Part shown: in pieces, positions 20,460 through 30,792 of the stretch
Layout: each line of letters starts with the position of its first letter
Position numbering within the stretch: the stretch's first letter is position 1
Assembly: GCA_009919265.1 (NCBI GenBank)
Contig: RGCF01000001.1
Span: 1-64,000, forward strand
Source: Bacteroidota bacterium
GTDB taxonomy: Bacteria > Bacteroidota > Ignavibacteria > Kapaibacteriales > UBA961
DNA: 64,000 nucleotides
Direction of reading: 5' to 3'
The notes under the pieces: generated by a model
Told to the model about the DNA's origin: nothing
Databases searched by the model: none
Seen by the model: only the letters and a program-made list of their open reading frames with translations
Made by a program: the position numbers and the translations under genes

Positions 20460-21491
20460 ATGAATAATTCAGTACAGAAAAAAGTCATCGTGGCCGGAGG
20501 AAATCCCGGTCAATGGCATGCAAATGATCGCTCATTTGAAGCACATCTTGTTAATGGAGTTGAGTCATGGGTTTTTGCATTGAATGCTGAATATATCTGC
20601 GAAAAGAATCTTACTCCAAATATCATTGCAAAAGCTGATCTATTGATATTGAATCTCAATGCAATTAAAGAACCAGAAAGATTGAGACATGTATATGACT
20701 TGTTGAACAATAGGCCATCACATGTGCAGGTCATGCTTCTGTTAGAAGGTGATATGCAATGGTATCTTCAACCTTTACCCTATCTACAACAGATTTTTGA
20801 TGCTTCAACAATTGTGAATTGTATCAATGTACATGCTGAGAGTTTTATTCAATCGATGACAAAGACATCTGTTCATACACTGGGGATACCATATCCTGTT
20901 CATGGTGTTAGGGGATTAGTAAAACCAAGAGAACAAAGATCGAAGACAATTCACATTTGTCCATTTCTTAGAATGAGACGCAGTGAATATCAAGTTGCCA
21001 AGCAATTGAATAGGCCGATTCGAGGATTCGAACGAAGATTGTCGATTAAAGCATCTACACTGTTTACCAATCTGAAACAATATGGCAGCATGTTTAATAG
21101 GGATGTCAATAAACAGTATATGTCTTCAATCTTGAATGATCCATCAATTGACATCATCTATGAGGAAGGATTTGAACGATATTATTCAATAGTTGCTGAT
21201 TCAGCATTGATGTTGAATTTTGATGAGCGTTATACATGGGGGCGTCATGTATTGGATGCAGCCGCTTTGGATGTTCCGATGATCAGTACGGTGAATACAG
21301 GGCATGCACAAAAACTCTTTCCGGAATTAATGATTGACTCACCATTTGCAATTGATCAAGCATTGGATAAAGCACAGAAAGTTTTAGGTGATGAAGCTTT
21401 TGCAAAACAGGTCTCTGATTATGCTTGGGAACAATTGCAAGAATATGCTCCAGAAAAAATAGTTGAACGAATGTGGAAGTTACTTGAATGA
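20460..21491 (+). CDS. Glycosyltransferase-like protein
   Basis: Ends ...ADSALMLNFDERYTWGRHVLDAAALDVPMISTVNTGHAQKLFP, GT-B-like C-terminal pattern; ATGA overlap with the next gene. Confidence 0.5.
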   Translation: MNNSVQKKVIVAGGNPGQWHANDRSFEAHLVNGVESWVFALNAEYICEKNLTPNIIAKADLLILNLNAIKEPERLRHVYDLLNNRPSHVQVMLLLEGDMQWYLQPLPYLQQIFDASTIVNCINVHAESFIQSMTKTSVHTLGIPYPVHGVRGLVKPREQRSKTIHICPFLRMRRSEYQVAKQLNRPIRGFERRLSIKASTLFTNLKQYGSMFNRDVNKQYMSSILNDPSIDIIYEEGFERYYSIVADSALMLNFDERYTWGRHVLDAAALDVPMISTVNTGHAQKLFPELMIDSPFAIDQALDKAQKVLGDEAFAKQVSDYAWEQLQEYAPEKIVERMWKLLE

Positions 21492-22282
21492 AAGAACCAA
21501 TCATACATGTTATTTATCGAGCTTGTGATATTGTTAATGCTGTCAATGCAAATCCTAGACCATTCAATCTCGATAAGACAACATTGGTACAATTGAGTTT
21601 TCAGAGTCTCTATGAATCACTGCAAGGAATTCCACATACCATTCATGTAATTGGTGATTCATTGAGTCCTGAATTGCAATCATTCTTTGCTTCTCGACAT
21701 TGCAAACTCATACAAGGTAAATTTGGAAATGATGAATCTATCAGACAAACCATAAAACTAGCGAATCAATTTCCTGAGGATGATTGGATATACTTTTGCG
21801 AAGATGATTATGTTCACGTGCCACATGCGATGCGCTATATCCACAACTTTTTACAAGACCCATATCAAACCATGGATCATACAAAAAGATTGTACACATG
21901 GAGTTCATTCATCAATCTGAAAAAGAAGGATATCATTATTCATCCAACAGATTATCCCGATCGATATAGTGGAAAATATCGACGCTTTTCATTTATCTTT
22001 CATAGTAATGATTGTCATTGGCGGCAAATCACCGATACCACATTTACATTTCTGTTGAAGGGTTCAACATTGAAAAAGCACAATAATCTTTTGTTGAGAT
22101 CTGCGCATGGGGCAAATGATAGATTGTTGAGTAAACATCTCTATGGTCGATTTACATTCTTCAATAAAGTGCTGGCACTCTCCCCCATGCCCGGACTTGC
22201 AACCCACATGCATAGGGATACAATGTCACCACTCGTTGATTGGGAATCTGTTATTTCAGAAATCTCAGAAAGAATAAAATAA
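21488..22282 (+). CDS. Glycosyltransferase-like protein (GT-A, EDD motif)
   Basis: LSFQSLYESLQGIPHTIHVIGDSLSPEL...WIYFCEDDYVHVPHAMRYI. Confidence 0.6.
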   Translation: MKEPIIHVIYRACDIVNAVNANPRPFNLDKTTLVQLSFQSLYESLQGIPHTIHVIGDSLSPELQSFFASRHCKLIQGKFGNDESIRQTIKLANQFPEDDWIYFCEDDYVHVPHAMRYIHNFLQDPYQTMDHTKRLYTWSSFINLKKKDIIIHPTDYPDRYSGKYRRFSFIFHSNDCHWRQITDTTFTFLLKGSTLKKHNNLLLRSAHGANDRLLSKHLYGRFTFFNKVLALSPMPGLATHMHRDTMSPLVDWESVISEISERIK

Positions 22283-22327
22283 AACCCCTATCTCGTTTCT
22301 CACCGCTTGAGCTCCATAGAAGCGATA

Positions 22328-23122
22328 TCACCCATACATATCTGGTCTACGATCATTAAAGATATCATTTACCGAATTGAATGCCTTGTTTCGAGTTGCT
22401 ATTGGATCAATCTCAGCATAGATAATTTCTTCATTCCCGAATGATGCTTGTGCTAAGCGTTCACCGGTGTAATCATAGATTGCAGATTCCCCACGAAATA
22501 ATAATGTTTCATCGCCAAGTATTTCTTCACCGACGCGATTTGCAACAGCCACATAGACTTTGTTTTCAATTGCTCTTGCGGGAAATACTTTTCCGGAAAG
22601 TGTAGTTACCAAATTTGAAGGACACACTATGATATCCGCACCTTGCAATGCAAGAGTTCTTGCCGCTTCTGGAAATCTCCAATCATAACAGATCATGATC
22701 CCAATCGTGCAATCATTCTTTGCATCATGAACACAAAAGAATCCTGTATCACCTTCAGTAAATACAGTATGTTCTTTGTAAAACAAATGTGTTTTACGAT
22801 ATACTTGTGAGTCATTGGCATTTGGCATGAATATGCCCGCTGAATTGTAGAATGCTTCGCCGTCCTGCTCAGGAAATCCAAGAATGATAATTGTATCCTT
22901 CTCACTCGCAAGATCTTGCACCTGTTGCAAGAATTCCGCTTCCTTCCATTTCAATGCATGAATAGCCAATAGATCTTTATCAGTAAAGAAATATCCACTC
23001 GTTGCCAATTCAGGAAATATTATCATATCAGCATTGGTGGACTGTATTCTATTCAATATTGCATGACAATTGGTATTTGTATCGGCATGAATGGGAAAAG
23101 ATTGGACTATTGCAATTCGCAT
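22328..23122 (-). CDS. Carbon-nitrogen hydrolase (nitrilase superfamily)
   Basis: MRIAIVQSFPIHADTNTN...DMIIFPELATSGYFF...YRKTHLFYKE...GIMICYDWRFPEAARTLALQGADII. Confidence 0.93.
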   Translation of the reverse strand: MRIAIVQSFPIHADTNTNCHAILNRIQSTNADMIIFPELATSGYFFTDKDLLAIHALKWKEAEFLQQVQDLASEKDTIIILGFPEQDGEAFYNSAGIFMPNANDSQVYRKTHLFYKEHTVFTEGDTGFFCVHDAKNDCTIGIMICYDWRFPEAARTLALQGADIIVCPSNLVTTLSGKVFPARAIENKVYVAVANRVGEEILGDETLLFRGESAIYDYTGERLAQASFGNEEIIYAEIDPIATRNKAFNSVNDIFNDRRPDMYG

Positions 23123-23312
23123 AAAATCACCTATGTGTTTGCATGCAATATAATGAAGCTGATACATTTCTGATGACAAACATCATTGTTTGATTGTGAC
23201 TCAACAGTGAAATTTGTTCAGTTGTACAAAAAGTAATTCATGAATAAAGCAACAATCATACAAAAAATACATAACATTGTATGGAAACAATCGAACTCTT
23301 GGAGACATAATC

Positions 23313-24158
23313 ATGAATAATACAGTAGAACTTAAAAACCTTGTAAGAGAAAAATATTCTCAGATTGCTGAACAAAGCAAAGAGCATAATGCAGCATCAT
23401 GTTGCGGAGCAGGTGGTTGCTCTACGATAGACTATGCAGTATTCGCTGAAGACTATTCCAAACTACATGGTTATCATAAAGATGCAGATTTGGGTTTGGG
23501 CTGTGGACTCCCCACTGAGTTTGCACAAATCAAACCCGGAGATACTGTCTTGGATTTGGGATCAGGCGCCGGGAATGATTGTTTCATCGCAAGAGCAATC
23601 ACAGGTGAAACAGGCAAAGTGATTGGCTTGGATATGACATCTACTATGATTGAAAAAGCGCGAATGAATGCAGATGCTCTGGGTTTTAACAATGTGGAAT
23701 TTCGATTGGGTGATATTGAACATATGCCAATCGCAGCCGATAGAATAGATGTAATTGTGAGCAATTGTGTATTGAATCTTGTGCCAAATAAAGAAATGGC
23801 TTTCAAGGAAATGTTTCGAGTATTGAAACCCGGAGGACACTTCTCTGTTTCTGATATCGTGCTTGATGGAAATCTACCTGATCAACTAAAAAATGCCGCT
23901 GAAATGTATGCAGGTTGTGTCGCAGGAGCGATTCAGAAATCAGACTATCTTCAACAATTATCCGATGTTGGTTTTGTTGATCTTATCATTCAAAAAGAAA
24001 AGAAGATTAATCTTCCGGATGATATTCTTTCTGAGTATTTATCGCTTGATGAAATTATGACATTCAATTCCCGAGAAGATGCAATTCTCAGTATTACGCT
24101 CTATGGAAAAAAACCTGAGAAACCTGCTTGTTCATGTGGAAGTGGATCTTGTTGCTGA
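23313..24158 (+). CDS. arsM: Arsenite methyltransferase
   Basis: VREKYSQIAEQ...CCGAGGC; LGLGCGLPTEFAQIKPGDTVLDLGSGAGNDCFIA; YAGCVAGA; C-term CSCGSGSCC; SD GGAG at 23301. Confidence 0.92.
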   Translation: MNNTVELKNLVREKYSQIAEQSKEHNAASCCGAGGCSTIDYAVFAEDYSKLHGYHKDADLGLGCGLPTEFAQIKPGDTVLDLGSGAGNDCFIARAITGETGKVIGLDMTSTMIEKARMNADALGFNNVEFRLGDIEHMPIAADRIDVIVSNCVLNLVPNKEMAFKEMFRVLKPGGHFSVSDIVLDGNLPDQLKNAAEMYAGCVAGAIQKSDYLQQLSDVGFVDLIIQKEKKINLPDDILSEYLSLDEIMTFNSREDAILSITLYGKKPEKPACSCGSGSCC

Positions 24159-25115
24159 TGTATTGATCAATTCAGCAATGCGCAATGCCTCCATTGCCTC
24201 ATGTGCCGTTACCGCAATTGGGTCGTCATGCGCTATGGACCGAATAAATGCTGCATGTTCTTCCGCGATTGCATTGATTGAAGGAATTGGAGGTTGTTCA
24301 AATACAATTGCTTTGCTTGTATTTCCAGCATCAATTTCACCGAGCATCATTGCAGGAATAGCGGAATCATGTACGGAATGGGGATCCATGATACGATATA
24401 CATCAACTGCAGGTTTAGCAAAATCAATCGACATATATCCACTTTTTTGGAAGACACGCATTTTGCGCATTGGTTGTGCAGATATGCGGGATGCTGTAAT
24501 ATTTGCCACGCAACCATTTTCAAATGTGATGCGTGCATTTGCGATATCTGCAGTTTCCGTGAGAACATTCACAGCATTTGCATCCACTTGCTTTACGGGG
24601 GATTTCACCATCCATAAGATGATGTCAATGTCATGAATCATTAAGTCATGAATGACACTCACATCGGTCGCACGAGGTTTGAATTGAGCCAAACGATGTG
24701 CTTCAATAAATAATGGCTCGATGGAATATGATTGTAAAGCAAGAAGAGCAGGATTGAATCGCTCTACATGTCCAACTTGAACAATTACATTGTGCTGATC
24801 TGCAAGTTTGATCAATTCCAATGCTTCATCATAGGTGGAAGTAATCGGCTTCTCAATAAAGCAATGCTTCCCGGCTTCTATTGATTTTTTTGCAATTGAA
24901 AAATGCGCTGTTGTGGATGCGGCAATGATGATTGCATCACTGTCTATGATGGCAGAATCAATGTCATGATGTATGGGTACTTGCAATTCATTCGCAACAA
25001 ATTCAGCACGATCTATATTTGGATCGCAGATGCTTAGATCTATATCTGTTCTTTGTTTTAAAAGCTTCGTATGTATCATTCCGAGATGTCCAACGCCTAT
25101 CACAACTATCTTCAT
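24132..25115 (-). CDS. Gfo/Idh/MocA family oxidoreductase
   Basis: MKIVVIGVGHLGMIHTKLL...CFIEKPITSTYDEALELI...VQVGHVERFNPA; 3' end overlaps arsM by 27 nt. Confidence 0.92.
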   Translation of the reverse strand: MKIVVIGVGHLGMIHTKLLKQRTDIDLSICDPNIDRAEFVANELQVPIHHDIDSAIIDSDAIIIAASTTAHFSIAKKSIEAGKHCFIEKPITSTYDEALELIKLADQHNVIVQVGHVERFNPALLALQSYSIEPLFIEAHRLAQFKPRATDVSVIHDLMIHDIDIILWMVKSPVKQVDANAVNVLTETADIANARITFENGCVANITASRISAQPMRKMRVFQKSGYMSIDFAKPAVDVYRIMDPHSVHDSAIPAMMLGEIDAGNTSKAIVFEQPPIPSINAIAEEHAAFIRSIAHDDPIAVTAHEAMEALRIAELINTSATRSTST

Positions 25116-25591
25116 GCATTGTCTCCCGATTTAATCATGCATGCACATAATGCCGCAACACCTTCTTTCCGTCCTGCAAAACCAATCATTTCATTTGTGG
25201 TGGCTTTAATAGATATGCGTTGCACTGGCAAACCTGTCATTGATGCAATCTCATTTCTCATTGCATCTTTATACGGTTTGATTTTCGGTGCTTCCAAAAT
25301 AAGGGTGATATCAATGTTCACCGGAGAATATCCATGCTGTGACAGCAAAGCAATCGCATGCTCCACAAACATTCTACTCGGTGCATTTTTCCATCGGGGA
25401 TCTGTATCAGGAAAATGTTCCCCAATATCTCCAAGACCTGCCGCACCAAGCAAAGCATCACATAATGCATGTAATACAACATCTCCATCACTATGAGCTA
25501 CTGACCCCATTGATGAGTCAATGGTCACTCCACCAAGCACAAGGGATTCACCCTCTGCCAATCGATGAACATCATATCCAATGCCTATCAT
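25112..25591 (-). CDS. ispF: 2-C-methyl-D-erythritol 2,4-cyclodiphosphate synthase
   Basis: IGIGYDVHRLAEG...HSDGDVVLHALCDALLGAAGLGDIGEHFPDTD. Confidence 0.97.
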   Translation of the reverse strand: MIGIGYDVHRLAEGESLVLGGVTIDSSMGSVAHSDGDVVLHALCDALLGAAGLGDIGEHFPDTDPRWKNAPSRMFVEHAIALLSQHGYSPVNIDITLILEAPKIKPYKDAMRNEIASMTGLPVQRISIKATTNEMIGFAGRKEGVAALCACMIKSGDNA

Positions 25592-25666
25592 GCCTATATC
25601 CTATAATGAAACTGCAATTTAGAAAAAACAACCCATAGCATAGACTGCCATTCCAATCCGGGATGC

Positions 25667-25732
25667 TGTCAAAATGACAATCAGCATGACATATTGACAA
25701 TACGGAATGTAAAAATGACTGGTTTTTTGACA
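25667..25732. promoter_or_regulatory. Cluster of TGACA boxes including the palindrome TGTCA-AAA-TGACA
   Basis: TGTCAAAATGACA 25667-25679; TGACA 25687; TTGACA 25694 and 25727; also ATGCTG/CAGCAT flanking the dyad. Confidence 0.45.
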
Positions 25733-25773
25733 AAATTACAGCGATTTATACTGAAAAACGCCAAAAATATCAA

Positions 25774-25790
25774 TTGGCACGCTATTCGTA
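25774..25790 (+). promoter_or_regulatory. Candidate sigma54-type promoter upstream of hsp20
   Basis: TTGGCACGCTATTCGTA: full TTGGCACG -24 element; degenerate -12 (TCGTA versus TTGCW). Confidence 0.4.
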
Positions 25791-25871
25791 TGAAGTGTTT
25801 TCACCATGCGCAAGGTATAGTCCCATTTGGGATACAACAAACAATTATTAGTAAACAGAAAGGACAAGATT

Positions 25872-26309
25872 ATGACTATGCTCACATTCGAACCATTCAG
25901 TGGATTGGATACTGTTACGCGTCGCATGTTCGACAATATGAATGATATTCACCGCACTATTCATTCAGAACATTCGGAATTCACACCGAAGGTTGATATC
26001 GCTCATGAAGAAAAACATATAACGCTTTTAGTTGAAATTCCCGGTGTAAAGAAAGAAGATGTAAAAATTTCGATTAATGAGGATCGCGTTTTACAGATCA
26101 GCGGTGAAAAAAAACAAACTGAAACAATAGAAGAAGAATCATTCATTCGCACAGAGCGTCGATTTGGATCATTTTCACGCTCATTCAAATTGACAGATTT
26201 GATAGACATACATGGAATTCAAGCTGAATTCAATAATGGTGTATTGTCAGTCACTTTGCCAAAGATTGAGCAAGAACAACCAAAGAGCATTGAAGTGCCG
26301 ATTGCTTGA
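25872..26309 (+). CDS. Hsp20/alpha-crystallin small heat shock protein
   Basis: PKVDIAHEEKHITLLVEIPGVKKEDVKISINEDRVLQISGEK...GVLSVTLPKIE; start with AAAGGA SD. Confidence 0.95.
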   Translation: MTMLTFEPFSGLDTVTRRMFDNMNDIHRTIHSEHSEFTPKVDIAHEEKHITLLVEIPGVKKEDVKISINEDRVLQISGEKKQTETIEEESFIRTERRFGSFSRSFKLTDLIDIHGIQAEFNNGVLSVTLPKIEQEQPKSIEVPIA

Positions 26310-26366
26310 TGAAATATTCCAACCGGAACAATCAATTTTCATAGTATTTATTTGAGGTAATGTAAG

Positions 26367-28268
26367 ATGGGTAAAACTATCGGTATCGACTTAGGAACCA
26401 CCAACTCATGTGTGTCGGTGATGGAAAACGGTCAACCCGTTGTCATCGCGAACAGTGAAGGAACACGCACAACACCATCAGTTGTGGGTTTTACAAAGAG
26501 CGGTGAGCGTCTGGTTGGTCAACAAGCAAAAAGACAGGCAGTCACCAATCCAAAAAACACAGTGTATTCCGTAAAAAGATTCATGGGCCGTAGAATGGAT
26601 GAAGTTGGTGAAGAAACCAAACTCGTTCCATATTCAGTAACAGCAGGTGATAATAATACAGCACAAGTTGACATTGATGGTCGCTTGTATTCACCACCGG
26701 AAGTTTCAGCAATGATTCTTCAAAAGATGAAGCAAACAGCGGAAGATTATCTAGGACAAAAAGTAACAGATGCTGTTATCACAGTTCCTGCATATTTCAA
26801 TGATGCACAAAGACAAGCAACTAAAGATGCCGGTGAAATTGCCGGATTAAATGTGAAGCGTATCATCAATGAGCCAACTGCTGCAGCACTTGCATTTGGT
26901 TTGGATAAGAAAGACAAAAACATCACTGTTGCAGTCTATGACTTGGGTGGTGGAACTTTTGACATTTCCGTGCTTGAATTGGGTGATGGTGTATTCCAAG
27001 TGAAATCCACAAATGGCGATACACATCTTGGTGGTGACAACTTTGATTTACGCATTATTGATTTTCTTGCTGATGAATTCAAGAAACAAGAAAACATCGA
27101 TTTGCGTACTGATCCAATGGCTTTGCAACGCTTGCGTGAAGCAGCTGAAAAAGCAAAGATTGAATTGTCGCAAATGTTACAAACAGAAATCAATCTCCCA
27201 TTCATCACAGCAACAGCTGATGGTGCGAAGCACTTGAATTTAACAATCACCCGTGCAAAATTTGAATCACTTTGTTCCGATTTGTTTGATGCAACATTGC
27301 GTCCATGTGAACAAGCAATCAAAGATGCAAAAATCACCCCATCACAAATTGATGAAGTGATTTTGGTTGGAGGTTCAACACGTATTCCAAAGATTCAAGA
27401 ACTCGTAAAATCATTCTTTGGTAAGGAGCCATCAAAAGGAGTGAATCCTGATGAAGTTGTTGCAATTGGTGCAGCAATTCAAGGTGGTGTTCTCGCGGGT
27501 GATGTGACTGATGTTCTCTTGCTCGATGTGACACCATTGACACTTGGCATTGAAACAATGGGTGGTGTATTGACACCGATGATCCCTGCGAATACTACAA
27601 TTCCAACAAAGAAATCCGAAACATATTCAACTGCAACGGATAGTCAAACATCAGTGGAAATTCACATTCTTCAAGGTGAGCGTCCGATGGCACGCGACAA
27701 TCGTTCGCTTGGTCGTTTCCATCTTGATGGTATTCCACCGGCACCAAGAGGCGTTCCACAAATTGAAGTGACTTTTGACATTGATGCAAATGGTATTCTT
27801 CATGTATCGGCAAAAGACAAAGCAACAAACAAAGAACAGAATATTCGTATCACTTCATCAAGCGGATTGGAAAAAGATGAAATCGAAAAGATGAAGCGTG
27901 AAGCACAAGAGCATGCGACTGAAGATAAAAAACGCAAAGAAGAAATCGAATTGCGCAATCAGGCAGATAATCTTGTGTATTCAACAGACAAACAATTGGC
28001 AGATCTTGGCGACAAGATCCCAGCAGATGCAAAAACAACTATTGAATCTGCAAAAGAGCGTCTAGCGGATGCAATCAAGAATAATGCATCTGATATTCGT
28101 CCAGCGATGGATGCACTCAATCAATTGTGGAGCGAAACATCCACAAAAATGTATGAGCAAGCAGGTGCTGAAGCACAAAGCGAAGGTCCACAAGATGCAA
28201 CCGGAGATGCCGGTAATGTGGAAGAAGCAGATTATACCATCGTTGATGATAAGAATGAAGGCAAATAA
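26367..28268 (+). CDS. dnaK: Molecular chaperone DnaK
   Basis: [40 protein letters not shown]; full-length 633 aa. Confidence 0.99.
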   Translation: MGKTIGIDLGTTNSCVSVMENGQPVVIANSEGTRTTPSVVGFTKSGERLVGQQAKRQAVTNPKNTVYSVKRFMGRRMDEVGEETKLVPYSVTAGDNNTAQVDIDGRLYSPPEVSAMILQKMKQTAEDYLGQKVTDAVITVPAYFNDAQRQATKDAGEIAGLNVKRIINEPTAAALAFGLDKKDKNITVAVYDLGGGTFDISVLELGDGVFQVKSTNGDTHLGGDNFDLRIIDFLADEFKKQENIDLRTDPMALQRLREAAEKAKIELSQMLQTEINLPFITATADGAKHLNLTITRAKFESLCSDLFDATLRPCEQAIKDAKITPSQIDEVILVGGSTRIPKIQELVKSFFGKEPSKGVNPDEVVAIGAAIQGGVLAGDVTDVLLLDVTPLTLGIETMGGVLTPMIPANTTIPTKKSETYSTATDSQTSVEIHILQGERPMARDNRSLGRFHLDGIPPAPRGVPQIEVTFDIDANGILHVSAKDKATNKEQNIRITSSSGLEKDEIEKMKREAQEHATEDKKRKEEIELRNQADNLVYSTDKQLADLGDKIPADAKTTIESAKERLADAIKNNASDIRPAMDALNQLWSETSTKMYEQAGAEAQSEGPQDATGDAGNVEEADYTIVDDKNEGK

Positions 28269-28285
28269 TCTCTAAAAAAGCAAAG

Positions 28286-28319
28286 AAAGGTATCGGTTTC
28301 ATTTCCGATACCTTTTTTT
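28286..28319 (+). terminator. Rho-independent terminator of hsp20-dnaK
   Basis: AAGGTATCGG-TTTCATTT-CCGATACC followed by T7. Confidence 0.9.
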
Positions 28320-28400
28320 GTGTATATCTCTTCCGATGCAGAATCAAGGAAAACAGTAGTTTTGCATAGGATGCTTTTCAATTTTAACCAGACATAGACA

Positions 28401-29147
28401 ATGAGCGAACAAGACATATCAATTCCAGAAGCTTTTCTTCCCATTCTTGAGGCATTGATTTTTGCATCAGACGAGCCATTGAGTGAAAAGACAATCAATG
28501 AATTACTTGCAGATTCTGAATTTCAAGAATATGCACAAGCAGAAGTAATAAAGAATGCAATTGAACAAATTAATGATGACCTCTCACGATGTGCTCGTCC
28601 ATATTCAATTGTAAAGGTTGCAGGTGGTTATCATTTTGTCACACGCTCTCAATTTGGGGTATATGTTCAAAAATTACTGAAGGCAAAATCTCGTAAGAGA
28701 TTGTCACAAGCTGCTCTTGAAACATTGTCAATCGTTGCTTATAAGCAACCAGTAAGCAAACCTGACATTGAAGCTATACGAGGAGTGAATTCCGGTGAGA
28801 TCATGAACTCTCTGCTTGATCGTGGCTTGGTCACCATCATTGGAAGAGCCGAAACTGCAGGAAGACCATTGTTATATGGAACAACATCAGAATTCCTGAG
28901 AATATTTGGTCTTGCAGCATTGGAAGATTTACCACGCATGAAAGAAATTGATGAGCTGATTGCATTACAGCCACAAAGTCTTGCAGCGGAATTGGGTTCT
29001 GCAGTAATTGAAGATGAAGAATTACCAGCTTTGCCTGAGTCAATGGATACTTCCAATGACTCTGATGTTCAAGCTGAAATCGAGAATATAGCAATAGAAG
29101 AAGAACACGAAATCGATACTGATGATGAATCAAATATCGAAGAGTGA
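28401..29147 (+). CDS. scpB: Segregation and condensation protein B
   Basis: LEALIFASDEPLSEKTINELL...YSIVKVAGGYHFVTR...LSQAALETLSIVAYKQPVSKPDIEAIRGVNS. Confidence 0.95.
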   Translation: MSEQDISIPEAFLPILEALIFASDEPLSEKTINELLADSEFQEYAQAEVIKNAIEQINDDLSRCARPYSIVKVAGGYHFVTRSQFGVYVQKLLKAKSRKRLSQAALETLSIVAYKQPVSKPDIEAIRGVNSGEIMNSLLDRGLVTIIGRAETAGRPLLYGTTSEFLRIFGLAALEDLPRMKEIDELIALQPQSLAAELGSAVIEDEELPALPESMDTSNDSDVQAEIENIAIEEEHEIDTDDESNIEE

Positions 29148-29155
29148 TTCTTAGA

Positions 29156-30619
29156 TCAAGAAATTAAATCTGCCACAATTTTCCCGCTGCTCATAACTCC
29201 CGGTAATCCTGCTCCGGGATGTGTTCCTGCACCAACGATATACAAATTTGGAATATCCTCGGAAAGATTGTGAGGACGGAACCAAGCGGATTGCGTTAAT
29301 ATAGGTTCTACACCAAATGCATTTCCCAAATGAGAATTGAGTGTATCACGAAAATATGTTGGGGTCACATAATGCTCACTTACAATATGCTTGGATAAAT
29401 CAGGCATATATCGTTCCTCAAGATATTTCACGATTCGATCTCGATATTCTGGACCCTTTACAGACCAATCAGTACCGGATTCAAGATGGGGAACGGGTGA
29501 CAATACATACCAACAATCACAACCATCTGGGGCAAGTGATGGATCTGTTGCCGAAGGACGATGAAGATACAATGAAAAATCATCTGCTAGATGTTTTTTC
29601 TTAAAGATGTCTGTCACAAGTTCCTTATATCTAGGACCCATTAAAATTTCATGATGAGCGATGTCTTCATATTTTTTGTTTGTACCGAAATACATCACAA
29701 ACAAACTCATTGAATAATGAAGGTTTTTCATACGAGTATCTGTATTTTTTTTGCGATACTTTGATGGTATCATCTTCATGTACATATTACCAACATCTGC
29801 ATTGCTGATAACTATATCTGCATTCAGAATTTCTCCGGATGCTGTTTTAACACCGGTTGCACGTTTTGTAGTATCATCAATGATAATTTCTTTGATTTCG
29901 GTACCAAGTTGCATAGTACCACCAATATCTTTGAATACATTGACAAGTCCTTTCACCAATGCACCCATACCACCCATAGCAAACCAGACTCCCCATCTTT
30001 GTTCGAGTATGTGTATTAGTGCATAGATGGAAGTTGTTTGAAATGGATTGCCACCAACAAGTAATGGATGAAAACTAAACACTTGACGCAGTCTATAATC
30101 CTTGATATATTTCTGTACCATACCTGCAACAGATCGTTCTGATCGCAACATGATGAGGTCTGGCAATACCTTCAACATTGACCCGAATGTCGTAAATGGT
30201 TTATCTATCAAATCAAAACCAGCTTTGAAAATCTTTTCGGCATTTTTTATGAAACGGTGATATCCTTTTACATCTTTAGGATTCAATGCTTCAATCTGTT
30301 TCAAAATGGAATCTTTGTCACCATTGTAGCGAAAGACTGTGCCATCCTCAAAACGTACATTGTAAAATGGATCAATTGGAATGATGTTCACATAGTCATC
30401 GGTTTTCTTCCCCGCAATCTCAAATAATTCATGTATGAGCCATGGGGCGGTGATAATGGTTGGACCCGCATCAAACGTATACCCATCACGCTCGAACACA
30501 TAGGCTCTTCCGCCTGGTTTGTCGAGTTTGTCTACGATTGTTACTTGATGACCTTTGGCTTGTAATCGTATGGCGGCACTTAGTCCACCAAAACCGCTTC
30601 CAATGACAATAATGTTCAT
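29156..30619 (-). CDS. crtI: Phytoene desaturase family protein (CrtI-like)
   Basis: IVIGSGFGGLSAAIRLQAKGHQVTIVDKLDKPGGRAYVFERDGYTFDAGPTIIT; C-term LYIVGAGTHPGAGLPGVMSSGKI. Confidence 0.9.
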   Translation of the reverse strand: MNIIVIGSGFGGLSAAIRLQAKGHQVTIVDKLDKPGGRAYVFERDGYTFDAGPTIITAPWLIHELFEIAGKKTDDYVNIIPIDPFYNVRFEDGTVFRYNGDKDSILKQIEALNPKDVKGYHRFIKNAEKIFKAGFDLIDKPFTTFGSMLKVLPDLIMLRSERSVAGMVQKYIKDYRLRQVFSFHPLLVGGNPFQTTSIYALIHILEQRWGVWFAMGGMGALVKGLVNVFKDIGGTMQLGTEIKEIIIDDTTKRATGVKTASGEILNADIVISNADVGNMYMKMIPSKYRKKNTDTRMKNLHYSMSLFVMYFGTNKKYEDIAHHEILMGPRYKELVTDIFKKKHLADDFSLYLHRPSATDPSLAPDGCDCWYVLSPVPHLESGTDWSVKGPEYRDRIVKYLEERYMPDLSKHIVSEHYVTPTYFRDTLNSHLGNAFGVEPILTQSAWFRPHNLSEDIPNLYIVGAGTHPGAGLPGVMSSGKIVADLIS

Positions 30620-30742
30620 ATTCTGAATGGAGAAGATTTGGTAAAAATGTATGAAGTAGGTTAAACAAGCGGGAAAGTCGTTCCGGTTCCTTGACTTTTC
30701 AATGAATTATGGCTCAAATCCTTGAAAGTATGGCATATTCTA

Positions 30743-30773
30743 TTGGTAAGGGAGCCGTCATTCCGTATTTTTG
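30743..30773 (+). promoter_or_regulatory. Bacteroidota-type promoter (TTG-N20-TATTTTTG)
   Basis: TTG 30743-30745, TATTTTTG 30766-30773, just upstream of rfbB. Confidence 0.5.
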
Positions 30774-30792
30774 AGTAATTGTTCAATCCACA

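Noticed and set aside
22282-22328. CGCTT-N11-AAGCG repeat between convergent genes as bidirectional terminator
   Set aside because: Only a 5-bp stem with a large loop and no T tract.
24079-24636. 185-aa plus-strand ORF overlapping arsM and the Gfo/Idh gene
   Set aside because: Frame is antisense to a clear oxidoreductase and out of frame with arsM; low-complexity residue pattern, no domain.
25071-25496. 141-aa ORF antisense to ispF
   Set aside because: Shadow of the conserved ispF coding sequence.
26310-26366. CIRCE/HrcA operator upstream of dnaK
   Set aside because: No TTAGCACTC-N9-GAGTGCTAA-like repeat seen here or upstream of hsp20.
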